64,000 nucleotides of DNA. Origin: Chloroflexota bacterium. GTDB taxonomy: Bacteria > Chloroflexota > Dehalococcoidia > Tepidiformales > Tepidiformaceae. This document shows, piece by piece, positions 7,596 through 16,354 of this stretch; positions within the stretch are counted from its first letter, which is position 1; the number at the start of each line of letters is the position of its first letter. The stretch lies in contig JACRBT010000014.1 of NCBI GenBank assembly GCA_016234445.1, positions 186,001-250,000 of the forward strand, read 5' to 3'. Position numbers and translations under genes: made by a program. The notes under the pieces were generated by a model. That model was not told the origin of the DNA, did no database searches, and was given only the letters and a program-made list of their open reading frames with translations.

Positions 7596-8959
7596 AAGGT
7601 ATCCTCAAAGGCCTCGCCACCACCTTCTCCGTCGCCATGCGCAAGCCGGTGACGATCCAGTACCCGGACGAGCGCCATCCCCTGCCCGTCCGCCAGCGCA
7701 GCTTCCCCGTCCTGACCTGGGACTTCGAACACGACGAGCCCTTCTGCACGGGCTGCATGCTCTGCGTCCGCAACTGCCCGGTCGACTGCATGACCGCGGT
7801 GATGGGCGACAACCCCAAGTACGCGACCGGCGAAAGCAACCGCCGCAAGAGCATCCAGAAGTTCTGGATCGACTACGGCCGCTGTATGCGCTGCAACATC
7901 TGCGTCGAAGTCTGCAACTTCGAAGCCATCGTCATGGACAACACCTGGGCGGGCTTCGAACAGGTCGCCTACGACCGCCGCGACCTCCACAAGGACATCG
8001 ACGACCTGCTGAAGGTTTCGCACAGCGGCCTCCTCCCCGCCCCCTACCACCCCGCCGACGACCTCGACGCGAACGTCGCGAAGGTGGAGGGCAAGGAAGC
8101 GCCGGTGCCGCGCATGCTTGGCGCCCGCCCCGAAGCCCGCGCCGCCGCCCTCGACCGCGTCGCCCACGGCCTTCCCGCCGGGATCAAGGAACGTGAAGTC
8201 GAGGCCCCGAAGGAAGCGCCGAAGGCCGCCGCGGCCGCTGGCGCTGCCGCCGGCGAAGGCGAGGAAGTCCTCTCCGAGTCCAAGATCCGGGCCAAGCGGA
8301 TGCGCGCCGAGCGCCAGGCGAAGGAATACGAAGACCGCGGCGAACCCGTCCCCCAGGAGATCCTCGACGCCGTTGCGAAGTACCGCGCGATGAAGCCGGG
8401 AGAAGCTGCTGGCGGTGCTGCCGCGGCCGGTGGCGCGGCGGGTGCCGGCGCTGGCGGCGGAGTACCCCTGACCGGCACGAACCCCGACGGCAGCATGCGC
8501 TTCCCGCCCGGTGTCGGTGACGGCCCCAAAGGCGACCCCAACTCCGCCGAGAAGGTCCGTGCCCGCCGGATGCGCGCAGAGCGCCAGTTCAAGGAACTCA
8601 GCGCCGCCGGCGACGCCATCCCCGACGACCTCGCGAAGACGCTCTACGACCTCGGCAGCGACCTCGCGCCCGGCGGCACCATCTGGGCGACCCTCGCCGG
8701 GGCCGCTCCCGCCGCCGAAGCCGCTGGCGGCGCCGCTGCCCCCGCGGCAGAGGCCGGCGCCGGTGGCATGGTCTTCCCACCCGGCATCGGCATCGGCCCC
8801 AAGGGCGACCCCAACTCCTACGAAAAGGTCCGCGCCCGCCGCATGCGGGCCGAGCGCAAGGCGACAGAAGCAACCGCCGCCGGCGAGGCCATCCCCGACG
8901 ACGTGATGGCCACGCTCGTCGAGCTGGGGAGCCCGATGGCTTCTGGGGGGCAGGGCTAA
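7592..8959 (+). CDS. nuoI: NADH-quinone oxidoreductase subunit I with long repeat-bearing C-terminal tail
   Basis: NuoI carries two [4Fe-4S] clusters that pass electrons toward NuoB. The ferredoxin core is complete: Cys52, 55, 58, 62 and Cys98, 101, 104, 108. Ordinary NuoI ends near residue 160-200, whereas this protein has 455 residues. From about 205 it has an Ala/Gly-rich tail with three basic repeats centred on RMRAER (about 228-267, 317-358, 408-449). Repeats 2 and 3 are each preceded by FPPGxGxGPKGDPNS. The tail keeps the operon's codon bias and runs without interruption to the TAATG junction with nuoJ, so it is probably translated. Its function is unknown. The start is the ATG in the ATGA overlap with nuoH. 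Confidence 0.96.
   Translation: MKGILKGLATTFSVAMRKPVTIQYPDERHPLPVRQRSFPVLTWDFEHDEPFCTGCMLCVRNCPVDCMTAVMGDNPKYATGESNRRKSIQKFWIDYGRCMRCNICVEVCNFEAIVMDNTWAGFEQVAYDRRDLHKDIDDLLKVSHSGLLPAPYHPADDLDANVAKVEGKEAPVPRMLGARPEARAAALDRVAHGLPAGIKEREVEAPKEAPKAAAAAGAAAGEGEEVLSESKIRAKRMRAERQAKEYEDRGEPVPQEILDAVAKYRAMKPGEAAGGAAAAGGAAGAGAGGGVPLTGTNPDGSMRFPPGVGDGPKGDPNSAEKVRARRMRAERQFKELSAAGDAIPDDLAKTLYDLGSDLAPGGTIWATLAGAAPAAEAAGGAAAPAAEAGAGGMVFPPGIGIGPKGDPNSYEKVRARRMRAERKATEATAAGEAIPDDVMATLVELGSPMASGGQG
8273..8938 (+). repeat. Three in-frame repeats within the NuoI tail
   Basis: The repeats encode about 40 residues each: SESKIRAKRMRAERQ..., NSAEKVRARRMRAERQ... and NSYEKVRARRMRAERK..., each followed by a segment of the form (G)(E/D)xxPxx(I/L/V). 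Units 2 and 3 lie 91 codons apart, and their linkers are also alike, so they represent a duplication of a longer block. Linkers are almost pure Ala, Gly, Pro and Glu. Each unit is likely a short amphipathic basic helix followed by a second helix. Confidence 0.9.
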
Positions 8960-9456
8960 TGGCGACCGAAGTCCTCTGGTGGATCTTCGCCTCCGCGATC
9001 GTCGCGGTCTCCGTCGGGGTCGTCACGGCCCGCACGGTCATTCACTCCGCCATCTTCCTCATCCTCAGCCTCTGCGGCGTGGGGGCGATGTACATCTTCC
9101 TCACGGTGGAATTCCTCGCCCTCGTCCAGTTCCTCATCTACGGCGGCGCGGTCACGGTCCTCATCCTCCTCGCGCTCATGCTCACGCGCGGCGGCGGCAC
9201 CGTGACCGAGAAGCTCAACGGACCCCAGGCGCCCTTCGCGGCAGCGGCCGGGGTGGCCCTCCTCCTCATCCTCACCACCGTCGCCATCGACACGGCCTGG
9301 CCCGGCGACACCGACGACCTCCCGGACATGATCACGGTCACGCCCATCAGCGAAGGGCTCTTCATGGACTTCGGCGCGCCCTTCGTGATCGCCTCCGTCG
9401 TCCTCCTGGTCGCCCTCGTCGGGGCCATCATCCTTGCCCGCCAGGAGGACGACTAG
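8959..9456 (+). CDS. nuoJ: NADH-quinone oxidoreductase subunit J
   Basis: NuoJ (165 aa) is a five-helix membrane subunit. The conserved third-helix region LTVEFLALVQFLIYGGAVTVLILLALML is intact, including the Glu and the pi-bulge segment (YGGAVTVL). A TAATG junction links it to nuoI, and AGGAGG near its end serves nuoK. Confidence 0.97.
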   Translation: MATEVLWWIFASAIVAVSVGVVTARTVIHSAIFLILSLCGVGAMYIFLTVEFLALVQFLIYGGAVTVLILLALMLTRGGGTVTEKLNGPQAPFAAAAGVALLLILTTVAIDTAWPGDTDDLPDMITVTPISEGLFMDFGAPFVIASVVLLVALVGAIILARQEDD

Positions 9457-9458
9457 CC

Positions 9459-9767
9459 GTGGTGCCGCTCGAAAACTACCTCGTCCTCAGCGCCATCCTT
9501 TTCTCTCTCGGTGTCTATGGCGTGCTTGCCCGGCGCAACGCGGTGCTCATCCTCATGAGCGTCGAACTGATGCTGAACGCCGTCAGCCTCAACTTCGTCG
9601 CCTTCGCCGCCTACCTCGACCCGGACAAGATCACCGGCGCCATCTTCGCCATCTTCGTCATCACCGTCGCCGCGGCCGAAGTCGGCCTGGCGTTGGCCAT
9701 CGTCATCCGCCTGTTCCGCAATCGCGCCACTTCGAACGTGGACGAAGCGGCGACCATGAAGTGGTAG
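9459..9767 (+). CDS. nuoK: NADH-quinone oxidoreductase subunit K
   Basis: NuoK (101-102 aa) is a three-helix antiporter-like subunit related to MrpC. It has the two membrane glutamates expected for proton transfer, in MSVELMLNAVSLN and in AAAEVGLALAI. Two adjacent GTG codons (9459 and 9462) could start it. AGGAGG at 9443-9448 fits the first better. It follows nuoJ after 2 nt. Confidence 0.96.
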   Translation: MVPLENYLVLSAILFSLGVYGVLARRNAVLILMSVELMLNAVSLNFVAFAAYLDPDKITGAIFAIFVITVAAAEVGLALAIVIRLFRNRATSNVDEAATMKW

Positions 9768-9786
9768 AAGGGGCAGCCGCACGCTC

Positions 9787-11691
9787 ATGAATCCCGAATA
9801 CTCCTGGCTGCTTGCGGCGATCCCGGCGGCGATGTTCTTTGTCATCGCCTTCGCAGGGCGCTACCTCCCCCGCGGCGGGGACTACCTCGGCGTCGCCGCC
9901 ACTGGCGCTTCCTTCGTCCTCTTCTTCGCCCTCCTCCCCGACTTCCTCGACGTCTTCGATGCCGAAGCCCACGTGCTCGCGGTGGCGGGCTCGATCGAGT
10001 GGTCCACCATCGGCGACTTCGAACTCCGGATGGGCGTCTTCGTCGACCCGGTCACGGTCGTCATGTTCGCAGTGGTCACCACCGTCGCCCTGATGGTGAA
10101 CATCTTCTCCATCGGCTACATGAAGGGTGAGCCCCGCTACTACTGGTTCTTCGCGGTCCTCCAGCTCTTCGTCGCCTCCATGCTCATGCTCGTCATGGCC
10201 GACAACCTCCTCCTCCTCTACATCTCCTGGGAGCTGGTTGGCGTCTGTTCCTTCCTCCTCATCGGCTTCTACTGGGAAAAGCGGAGCGCCACCGAGGCGG
10301 CGAAGAAGGCGTTCATCACCACCCGCGTCGGCGACGTCGGCCTTCTCATTGGCATCCTCGTCTTCTGGAAGGAGACGAACACCTTCAACATCCAGGAGAT
10401 CATCCACATGGCGGAGGGGGGGCAGATAAGTGAAACCTACCTCTTCGTCGGCTCCATCTGCATGTTCCTCGGCGCCATGGGCAAGAGCGCCCAGGTGCCC
10501 TTCCACGTCTGGCTCCCGGACGCGATGGAGGGCCCGACCCCGGTCAGCGCCCTCATCCACGCCGCCACGATGGTCGTCGCCGGCGTCTACCTGACCGCCC
10601 GCATGCTCCCGGTCTTTGCAGTGGCCGACCACATGCTCCTGATCATCACGATCGTCGGCCTCACGACCGCCCTGCTCACCTCCGCCATCGCCTTCGCCCA
10701 GACGGACATCAAGAAAGTCCTCGCCTACTCAACGGTCGGGAAGCTCGGCCTGATGTTCGTCGCCCTCGGGTCCGGCTCCGTCACGGCGGCCATGTTCCTC
10801 CTCATGACCCACGCTTTCGTCAAGGCGCTCCTCTTCCTCGGCAGTGGCTCCGTCATCCTCGGCACCCACCACAACCAGGAGATGGACAAGCTCGGCGGCA
10901 TCTGGAAAAAGATGCCGATCACCGGGACCACGTTCTTCGTCGCCACGCTCGCCCTCGCCGGGCTTCCGCCGCTCGCCATGTTCTGGAGCGAAGACGAGCT
11001 CTTCGCCGCCGCCAAGGACGAATGGGGCCTCTGGGCACTGGCCCTCGCCATGCTCGCCGTTTTCGCCACCGGCATCTTCATGGTCCGGCTTTTCATTCGC
11101 ACCTTCACTGGCCAGCCGCGCGACCCCCACGTCTACGAGCACACCCGCGAAACGCCGGCCGTCATGACCGGCCCGCTTGTCTTCCTCTGCGTGCTCTCCG
11201 TGCTCTCCGGCCTCGTCGTCTTCCATGGCGTCGGCACGGCCCTCGGCTTCCCTGGCGGCATCTCCGAGTTCGTCTTCCAGCACGAACCCCACCGGTACGA
11301 GATCGACTGGGCGCTGGCCATCCCCTCCGTCCTCGTCGCCCTCGCCGGGGTGGCCATCGGTGCGTTCGTCTACTGGGGCAACGACCTCCGCCGCTCGACG
11401 GCGCTGGCGAACGCTCAGCCCCGCGCCTACGACCTCATCCGCAACAAGTTCTACTTCGACGAGGCCTACCAGTACGTCATCGACCGCGGCGTCCTCGGCT
11501 TCAGCTACCTCACCTCGTGGTTCGACCGCTACGTCGTCAACGATACCGGCGTCAACGGTTCCGCCGAAGTCACCGGGTACGCCGGTTCCGTTCTCAAACT
11601 ATTCCAGACTGGCCGCTTGCCCAACTACGCGATGGCGATTGCCGTCGGCGTGATTGGACTGGCGCTGGCCGGTCTCTGGCTGAGGGGCTAA
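9787..11691 (+). CDS. nuoL: NADH-quinone oxidoreductase subunit L
   Basis: NuoL (634 aa) is the distal proton-pumping subunit, related to Mrp antiporters, with about 16 helices and a long lateral helix at the C-terminus. Conserved stretches include SWELVGVCSFLLIGFYW, the key Lys region VWLPDAMEGPTPVSALIHAATMV and TDIKKVLAYSTVGKLGLMF. The ATG is at 9787, 19 nt after nuoK. No truncation is visible. Confidence 0.97.
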   Translation: MNPEYSWLLAAIPAAMFFVIAFAGRYLPRGGDYLGVAATGASFVLFFALLPDFLDVFDAEAHVLAVAGSIEWSTIGDFELRMGVFVDPVTVVMFAVVTTVALMVNIFSIGYMKGEPRYYWFFAVLQLFVASMLMLVMADNLLLLYISWELVGVCSFLLIGFYWEKRSATEAAKKAFITTRVGDVGLLIGILVFWKETNTFNIQEIIHMAEGGQISETYLFVGSICMFLGAMGKSAQVPFHVWLPDAMEGPTPVSALIHAATMVVAGVYLTARMLPVFAVADHMLLIITIVGLTTALLTSAIAFAQTDIKKVLAYSTVGKLGLMFVALGSGSVTAAMFLLMTHAFVKALLFLGSGSVILGTHHNQEMDKLGGIWKKMPITGTTFFVATLALAGLPPLAMFWSEDELFAAAKDEWGLWALALAMLAVFATGIFMVRLFIRTFTGQPRDPHVYEHTRETPAVMTGPLVFLCVLSVLSGLVVFHGVGTALGFPGGISEFVFQHEPHRYEIDWALAIPSVLVALAGVAIGAFVYWGNDLRRSTALANAQPRAYDLIRNKFYFDEAYQYVIDRGVLGFSYLTSWFDRYVVNDTGVNGSAEVTGYAGSVLKLFQTGRLPNYAMAIAVGVIGLALAGLWLRG

Positions 11692-11695
11692 CCCA

Positions 11696-13222
11696 ATGAC
11701 CTTTGATGAGGCCCAGGGCTATGTGGTCCTCGCCACCCTGATCGCACCGCTGGCGGCCATGCTCATCCTCTTCTTCGTCCCCGGCGAACAAAAGACGGCC
11801 GTCCGTTACATCTCCCTCTTTTTCGCCACGCTCATGCTGGGCGCCTCCGTCTACATCTTCGTCGCCTACCAGTTCGAGGGCCCCGCCTTCAGCGTCGAAG
11901 GCCACGGCATCCAGATGGAGTTCAAGCGCGCCTGGGTCGAAAACACCGCCTTCCTTGGCCCCGGCGGCATCACCCTCCGCCTCGGCGTCGACGGCATCTC
12001 CGCCCTGCTTGTCCTCCTCACCGGCGTCGTCGCCTTCGCCGGCACCCTCGTCTCCTGGAAGCTCGACTATCGGACGAAGGACTTCTTCCTCCTCTTCTGG
12101 ATGCTCGTCGCCGGTGTCTACGGCACCTTCTTCTCGCTCGACCTCTTCTTCTGGTTCTTCTTCTACGAACTTGCCGTCGTCCCCCTCTACCTCCTGATCG
12201 GCGTCTGGGGCTCGACCCGCAAGGAATACGGCGCCATGAAGCTGACCCTGATGCTGGTGGGTGGCTCCGCCCTCGTCTGGATCGGCATCTTCGCGGTCTT
12301 CAACGAAGCCGGCCTCGGCACCTTCGACATGCCCACCCTCTGGGCGGCCGGCGCCAACGGCACCCTCAGCCCCGAGTTCCAGAAGACGTTCTTCCCCTTC
12401 ATGGTCATCGGCTGCGGCGTCCTCGCCGCCCTCTGGCCCCTCCACACGTGGTCCCCCGACGGCCACATGTCGGCCCCTACCGCCGTCTCGATGGTCCACG
12501 CCGGCGTCCTCATGAAGCTCGGGGCCTTCGGCATCATCCGCCTCGGCATCCAGCTCATGCCCGACGGCGCCGACTACTGGATGCCCGCCCTCATGGTCCT
12601 GGGCACGGTCGGCGCGGTCTACGGGGCCGTCGCCGCACTCACCCAGCGTGACTTCAAGCTCATCTCCGGCTACAGCTCCGTCAGCCACATGGGCTACGTG
12701 CTGATGGGTCTGGCGACGATGAACTCGATCGGAATCACCGGCGCCGTCCTCCAGATGTTCTCCCACGGGGTCATGACGGCCCTCGTCTTCCTCCTCATCG
12801 GCGCCCTTTACGACCAGGCCCACACCCGCGACCTCAAGGATTTCGGCGGCATCGGCAAAGTCATGCCGATGTGGGTGGTCTTCTACAGCATCGCCGGGCT
12901 CGCGAACGTCGGCCTCCCCGCCCTTAGCGGCTTCACGGCCGAATTCCACATCTTCGTCGGCACCTTCAAGACCTACCCGCTCTTCGGCGGCCTCGCGATC
13001 TTCGCCGCCGCCCTTGCCGCCGCCTACATGCTCCGGATGTTCGCCATCGTCTTCTTCGGTCCCTTCAACCCCCGCTGGTCCAGCCTCAAGGACATGACGC
13101 CCCATGAATACATGGCCGGGGCGCTCCTCATCGGCTCCATGGTCGTGATGGGCGTCTGGTGGGCTCCCTTCACCGACCGCGTCGCCGCGACCGTAACCCT
13201 CCTTCCCGGGATGACGAGCTGA
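11696..13222 (+). CDS. nuoM: NADH-quinone oxidoreductase subunit M
   Basis: NuoM (508 aa) is the second antiporter-like pump subunit. Characteristic segments are FYELAVVPLYLLIGVWG, the region HTWSPDGHMSAPTAVSMVHA and QRDFKLISGYSSVSHMGYV. The ATG is 4 nt after nuoL. Its stop overlaps the nuoN ATG (TGATG). Length is normal. Confidence 0.97.
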   Translation: MTFDEAQGYVVLATLIAPLAAMLILFFVPGEQKTAVRYISLFFATLMLGASVYIFVAYQFEGPAFSVEGHGIQMEFKRAWVENTAFLGPGGITLRLGVDGISALLVLLTGVVAFAGTLVSWKLDYRTKDFFLLFWMLVAGVYGTFFSLDLFFWFFFYELAVVPLYLLIGVWGSTRKEYGAMKLTLMLVGGSALVWIGIFAVFNEAGLGTFDMPTLWAAGANGTLSPEFQKTFFPFMVIGCGVLAALWPLHTWSPDGHMSAPTAVSMVHAGVLMKLGAFGIIRLGIQLMPDGADYWMPALMVLGTVGAVYGAVAALTQRDFKLISGYSSVSHMGYVLMGLATMNSIGITGAVLQMFSHGVMTALVFLLIGALYDQAHTRDLKDFGGIGKVMPMWVVFYSIAGLANVGLPALSGFTAEFHIFVGTFKTYPLFGGLAIFAAALAAAYMLRMFAIVFFGPFNPRWSSLKDMTPHEYMAGALLIGSMVVMGVWWAPFTDRVAATVTLLPGMTS

Positions 13223-14727
13223 TGGAACGCGACTACACCCTCTTCATCCCCGAGTTCATCGCCGCCGGTGGCGCCGTCCTCGTCCTCGCCGCCGAGCTTA
13301 TCTACCCGAAGGTCCGCAAGGACTACCTGGCCTACTTCACCGCCGCCGTCGCGCTCGCCTGGGGCATCTCGGCGCTCTTCTACATCGGCAACACGGTCGG
13401 GAACTTCCAGGGCGTCATCCAGACCGACAACTTCACGACCTTCTTCCGCCTCCTCGGCTCGGGGATCGTCTTCGTCGTCGCCCTGCTCTCCGCCCAGTAC
13501 ATGAACAGGCGGACGAAGACCGCGGGCGAGTACTATGGCCTCCTCCTCCTCGCCGGCATCGGCATGGTCTACATGGCCGCCGCCCGCGAACTGATCACTG
13601 CCTACATCGCCCTCGAACTCCTCAGCTTCTCCCTCTACGTCCTCGTCGGCTACCTGACGAAAGACAACCTCAGCACCGAGGCCAGCCTCAAGTACATCCT
13701 CCTTGGCGCCTTCTCCAGCGCCATGTTCCTCTACGGCATGAGCCTGGTGTACGGCATCACCGGCACCACCTACTACGACGGCATCGGCGCCGCCCTCGCC
13801 GACCGCAGCGGCGACACCGACACCGCCGCCGTGGTCGGCTTCATGCTCATCCTCGCCGGGGTCGGATTCAAAGTCTCGGCCGCGCCCTTCCACATGTGGG
13901 CCCCCGACGCCTACGAAGGCGCCCCCCTGCCGATCACCGCCTTCCTTTCGACCGCGTCGAAGGCGGCCGGGTTCGCCCTCATCCTCCGGCTCTTCACGGG
14001 CCCTCTCGCCGCCAACGCCGACGACTGGAAGTGGGCTATCGCCGCCCTCGCCGCCATCACGATGACCGCCGGCAACCTCATCGCCATCCAGCAGAAGAAC
14101 CTGAAGCGCCTGGTGGCCTACAGCTCCATCGGCCAGGTCGGCTACATGCTCGTGGTCATCGCGGCCATCGGTTACGGCGACCGCGACACGGCCCAGAACG
14201 CCTCCACCGGCCTCCTCCTCCACATGGTCGGCTACGTCTGCTCGACCCTGGCGCTTTTCACGGCCCTCACCGCCTACTACAACCGCACCGGCAAGGACAC
14301 GATCGCCGGCCTCCGCGGCATGGCCGAAACCCAGCCGTTCCTCGCCACGATCGTCACCGTCTCCCTCTTCTCCTTCGCCGGCCTCCCCTTCTTCGCGGGC
14401 TTCACGACCAAGCTCTTCATGTTCCAGGGCTCTGTCACCGACGGCCTCCTCTGGCTCGTCGCCCTCGCCGTCGCGAACAGCTTCGTCAGCCTCTACTACT
14501 ACCTGATGGTCCTCCGCCAGGTGTACCTGTTCGACCCCGAACCCGGGATGAGCCGCTTCTCCGTGGGCCCGGTGCTCTGGGTGACGGGCGCCGCCCTGAC
14601 CCTCGGCGTCATCTTCATCGGCGTCTACCCTGGGCCCGTGTTCGAAGGCGCCGAACGCGCCACCGACCCCCTCTTCGGCGTCGGCGTCGACGCCGTGGAC
14701 CACGCGGCGATGGACCACTCCCACTAG
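13222..14727 (+). CDS. nuoN: NADH-quinone oxidoreductase subunit N
   Basis: NuoN (501 aa) is the third antiporter-like subunit. Conserved features include ELLSFSLYVLVGY, the FHMWAPDAYEGAPLPITAFLS channel segment and KNLKRLVAYSSIGQVGYML. The start is the ATG overlapping the nuoM stop. It is the last nuo gene: no nuoE, nuoF or nuoG follows, so the operon encodes only the membrane arm plus the connecting module. Confidence 0.97.
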   Translation: MERDYTLFIPEFIAAGGAVLVLAAELIYPKVRKDYLAYFTAAVALAWGISALFYIGNTVGNFQGVIQTDNFTTFFRLLGSGIVFVVALLSAQYMNRRTKTAGEYYGLLLLAGIGMVYMAAARELITAYIALELLSFSLYVLVGYLTKDNLSTEASLKYILLGAFSSAMFLYGMSLVYGITGTTYYDGIGAALADRSGDTDTAAVVGFMLILAGVGFKVSAAPFHMWAPDAYEGAPLPITAFLSTASKAAGFALILRLFTGPLAANADDWKWAIAALAAITMTAGNLIAIQQKNLKRLVAYSSIGQVGYMLVVIAAIGYGDRDTAQNASTGLLLHMVGYVCSTLALFTALTAYYNRTGKDTIAGLRGMAETQPFLATIVTVSLFSFAGLPFFAGFTTKLFMFQGSVTDGLLWLVALAVANSFVSLYYYLMVLRQVYLFDPEPGMSRFSVGPVLWVTGAALTLGVIFIGVYPGPVFEGAERATDPLFGVGVDAVDHAAMDHSH

Positions 14728-14943
14728 CGGTAAGGGAACACCCGGATTTCTGAACGTGGACTGTAAAGACCGCCGCTTCGTGCCGATCTGGTAACCATGA
14801 CCGTGGTACGCTAGATCCGCCAGGCGGTTCGTCTTGGGGGACGAAGCCCGGCGGGAGCCAGCAAACACTCGGGCGCCGGAACAGGGCCGCCTTTAGGGCA
14901 GCCCCGGGGTTGCTTGCGCCTGTCGAACGGCGTGGAGGTGGTT
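14728..14943 (+). other. Intergenic leader with predicted stem-loops before the MFS gene
   Basis: This 216-nt stretch has no gene. It contains at least one clear hairpin: TTCGTC (14828-14833) pairs with GACGAA (14840-14845), extendable by GG/CC across a one-base bulge. GC-rich complementary stretches follow up to about 14912. I compared it by eye with cyclic-di-GMP, cyclic-di-AMP, ZTP and guanidine riboswitch cores and found no convincing match. It may be a structured 5' leader or just GC-rich spacer. Confidence 0.35.
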
Positions 14944-16251
14944 GTGACTGGAGCGACGGGCGAACACCGGGCTCTGATGACCCAGCGAGGGCTGTACTAC
15001 ACAGCCCGTTTCTTTGGCCAGTCCGGGCAGAACCTGATGCTCGCGGCGCTCATCGTCGTGGCCGGCAAGAGTTCGGACTCAGCCGTCGGCCTGAGCAGCG
15101 TGCTCGTTGCCACCGTCCTCCCAGGCGTGATCTTCGGGCTCCTCGGCGGTGCCGTTGCCGACCGCCTCGGCCCGCCCCGTGCCTACGCCGTTGGCGCCGT
15201 CCTCCGGCTGCTCCCCCCGCTCGTCGGCGCCTTCTTCATCGGCGGCCCCACCTGGGCCTGGATGGTCGCCGCGGTGTACGCCACCGGGTCCCAGGTCTTC
15301 GCGCCCGCCGAAATGGCGATGGTCCGCGTCCTCCAGAGCAACCATGCCGGCCGGGGCCACGCCGCCCTCGTAGCCCTCCAGTATTCCGGCAACGGCCTCG
15401 GCGCCGTCGTCCTCGCGCCCGCGCTCTACTTCCTCGGCGGGCCCGCCGCGATGATGGCCGGCGCCGTCGCGAACCTCGCCCTCGTCGTCGTTTTCAGCAT
15501 CGCCCTCGCGCTCGCCCTGCGCGGTTCGCCGGCTGCCCCGAAGCCGGCGCAGCACGCCTTCAGCTTCGCCGAAACCTGCCGCTTCTTTCAGCGCGAGCAC
15601 CTCGCCCGCTACGCCATCGCCGCCTTCTCGTTCAAGGTCCTCGTCGTCAAGACGGCCGTCGTCGTCGTGCCCCTCTACCTGAGCCAGGACCTTCGCCTCG
15701 GCGCCGGGGGCATCGCCCTCCTCGCCGTCCCGGGCATCGCCGGAGTCCTCCTTGGGCTTGGCTGGGCGGCGCGTTCGCTCACCATGGCCGTCGCTGGCCA
15801 GACCATGCGCCTCTCCCTCGTCGGCATGGGCGTCGCCGGCCTCGCCCTCGCGGGCCTCGACCTCGGCGTTACCGAAGCGGTCGAGGTGAGCCGTCTCACC
15901 GGGCTCGCTCCCGGCCACGGGATCACCCCTACCGTCCTGGTTGCCGTCGTCGCCGCCTTCATCTTCGGGCTCTCCGTCGCCGGCTCCCTCCTCGGCGCCC
16001 GCGTGGCCCTCACCGAGACCGCGCCGTCGGGCCAACAGGCTCGCGTCTTCGCCGTGAAGTTCACGCTCACAGAGGCTGTCATCGCCCTGCCGCTCATGGC
16101 CGCCGGCTTCGGCACCGACGTGGGCGGCCCCCGCCTGACCCTGGCCGTCGTCGGCGCCCTCGCGCTCACCACGGTCGCACTCCTCGAACTCCCCCGCCTC
16201 CGCGAACGCCTGGCACTCGGCGCGCCCGTCCCCGAACCGCTCGCCCCGTAA
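14944..16251 (+). CDS. MFS transporter (about 12 TM)
   Basis: This is a major facilitator superfamily membrane protein of about 435 residues with some 10-12 hydrophobic helices. The MFS loop 2-3 motif appears as GAVADRLGPPRAYAVGAVLR. It is closest in character to LplT/enterobactin-exporter-type permeases, but the substrate cannot be told from sequence. The start is uncertain: GTG 14944 follows GGAGG at a 5-nt spacing. TTG 14914 and the ATG encoding MTQRGLYY (near 14977) are alternatives. It precedes a hairpin repeat and a convergent gene. Confidence 0.85.
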   Translation: MTGATGEHRALMTQRGLYYTARFFGQSGQNLMLAALIVVAGKSSDSAVGLSSVLVATVLPGVIFGLLGGAVADRLGPPRAYAVGAVLRLLPPLVGAFFIGGPTWAWMVAAVYATGSQVFAPAEMAMVRVLQSNHAGRGHAALVALQYSGNGLGAVVLAPALYFLGGPAAMMAGAVANLALVVVFSIALALALRGSPAAPKPAQHAFSFAETCRFFQREHLARYAIAAFSFKVLVVKTAVVVVPLYLSQDLRLGAGGIALLAVPGIAGVLLGLGWAARSLTMAVAGQTMRLSLVGMGVAGLALAGLDLGVTEAVEVSRLTGLAPGHGITPTVLVAVVAAFIFGLSVAGSLLGARVALTETAPSGQQARVFAVKFTLTEAVIALPLMAAGFGTDVGGPRLTLAVVGALALTTVALLELPRLRERLALGAPVPEPLAP

Positions 16252-16306
16252 CACCGCCGAAGTCACTCCCCTTCGCCGCCGAAGCGCAGCCCTCGCCGCA
16301 GGCGAA

Positions 16307-16354
16307 CTCCCCCTCGCCCGCGAAGCGGGAGCAGGGGGCCGGGGGGTGAGGGTC
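16307..16354. repeat. Convergent-gene hairpin repeat, copy 1
   Basis: This is one of five copies of a hairpin element. The inner stem is CCCGC-GAA-GCGGG inside an outer CCCCCT/AGGGGG pair, followed by the constant tail GGCCGGGGGGTGAGGG. It lies between the MFS gene and the convergent adaptor-like gene. The stop codon of the minus-strand gene (TCA at 16353-16355) directly abuts the tail. It could act as a bidirectional terminator and has REP-element character. Confidence 0.8.

Noticed and set aside
13024-14868. Very long antisense reading frame (over 600 codons) opposite nuoN
   Set aside because: High GC third positions leave antisense frames open; composition is Asp/Glu/Gly-rich with no domain, and the sense strand encodes nuoN.
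14811-14912. Cyclic-di-AMP, cyclic-di-GMP, ZTP or guanidine riboswitch before the MFS gene
   Set aside because: Fragments such as GGGGACGAA and CCGCC look similar, but the conserved cores and their order do not match.
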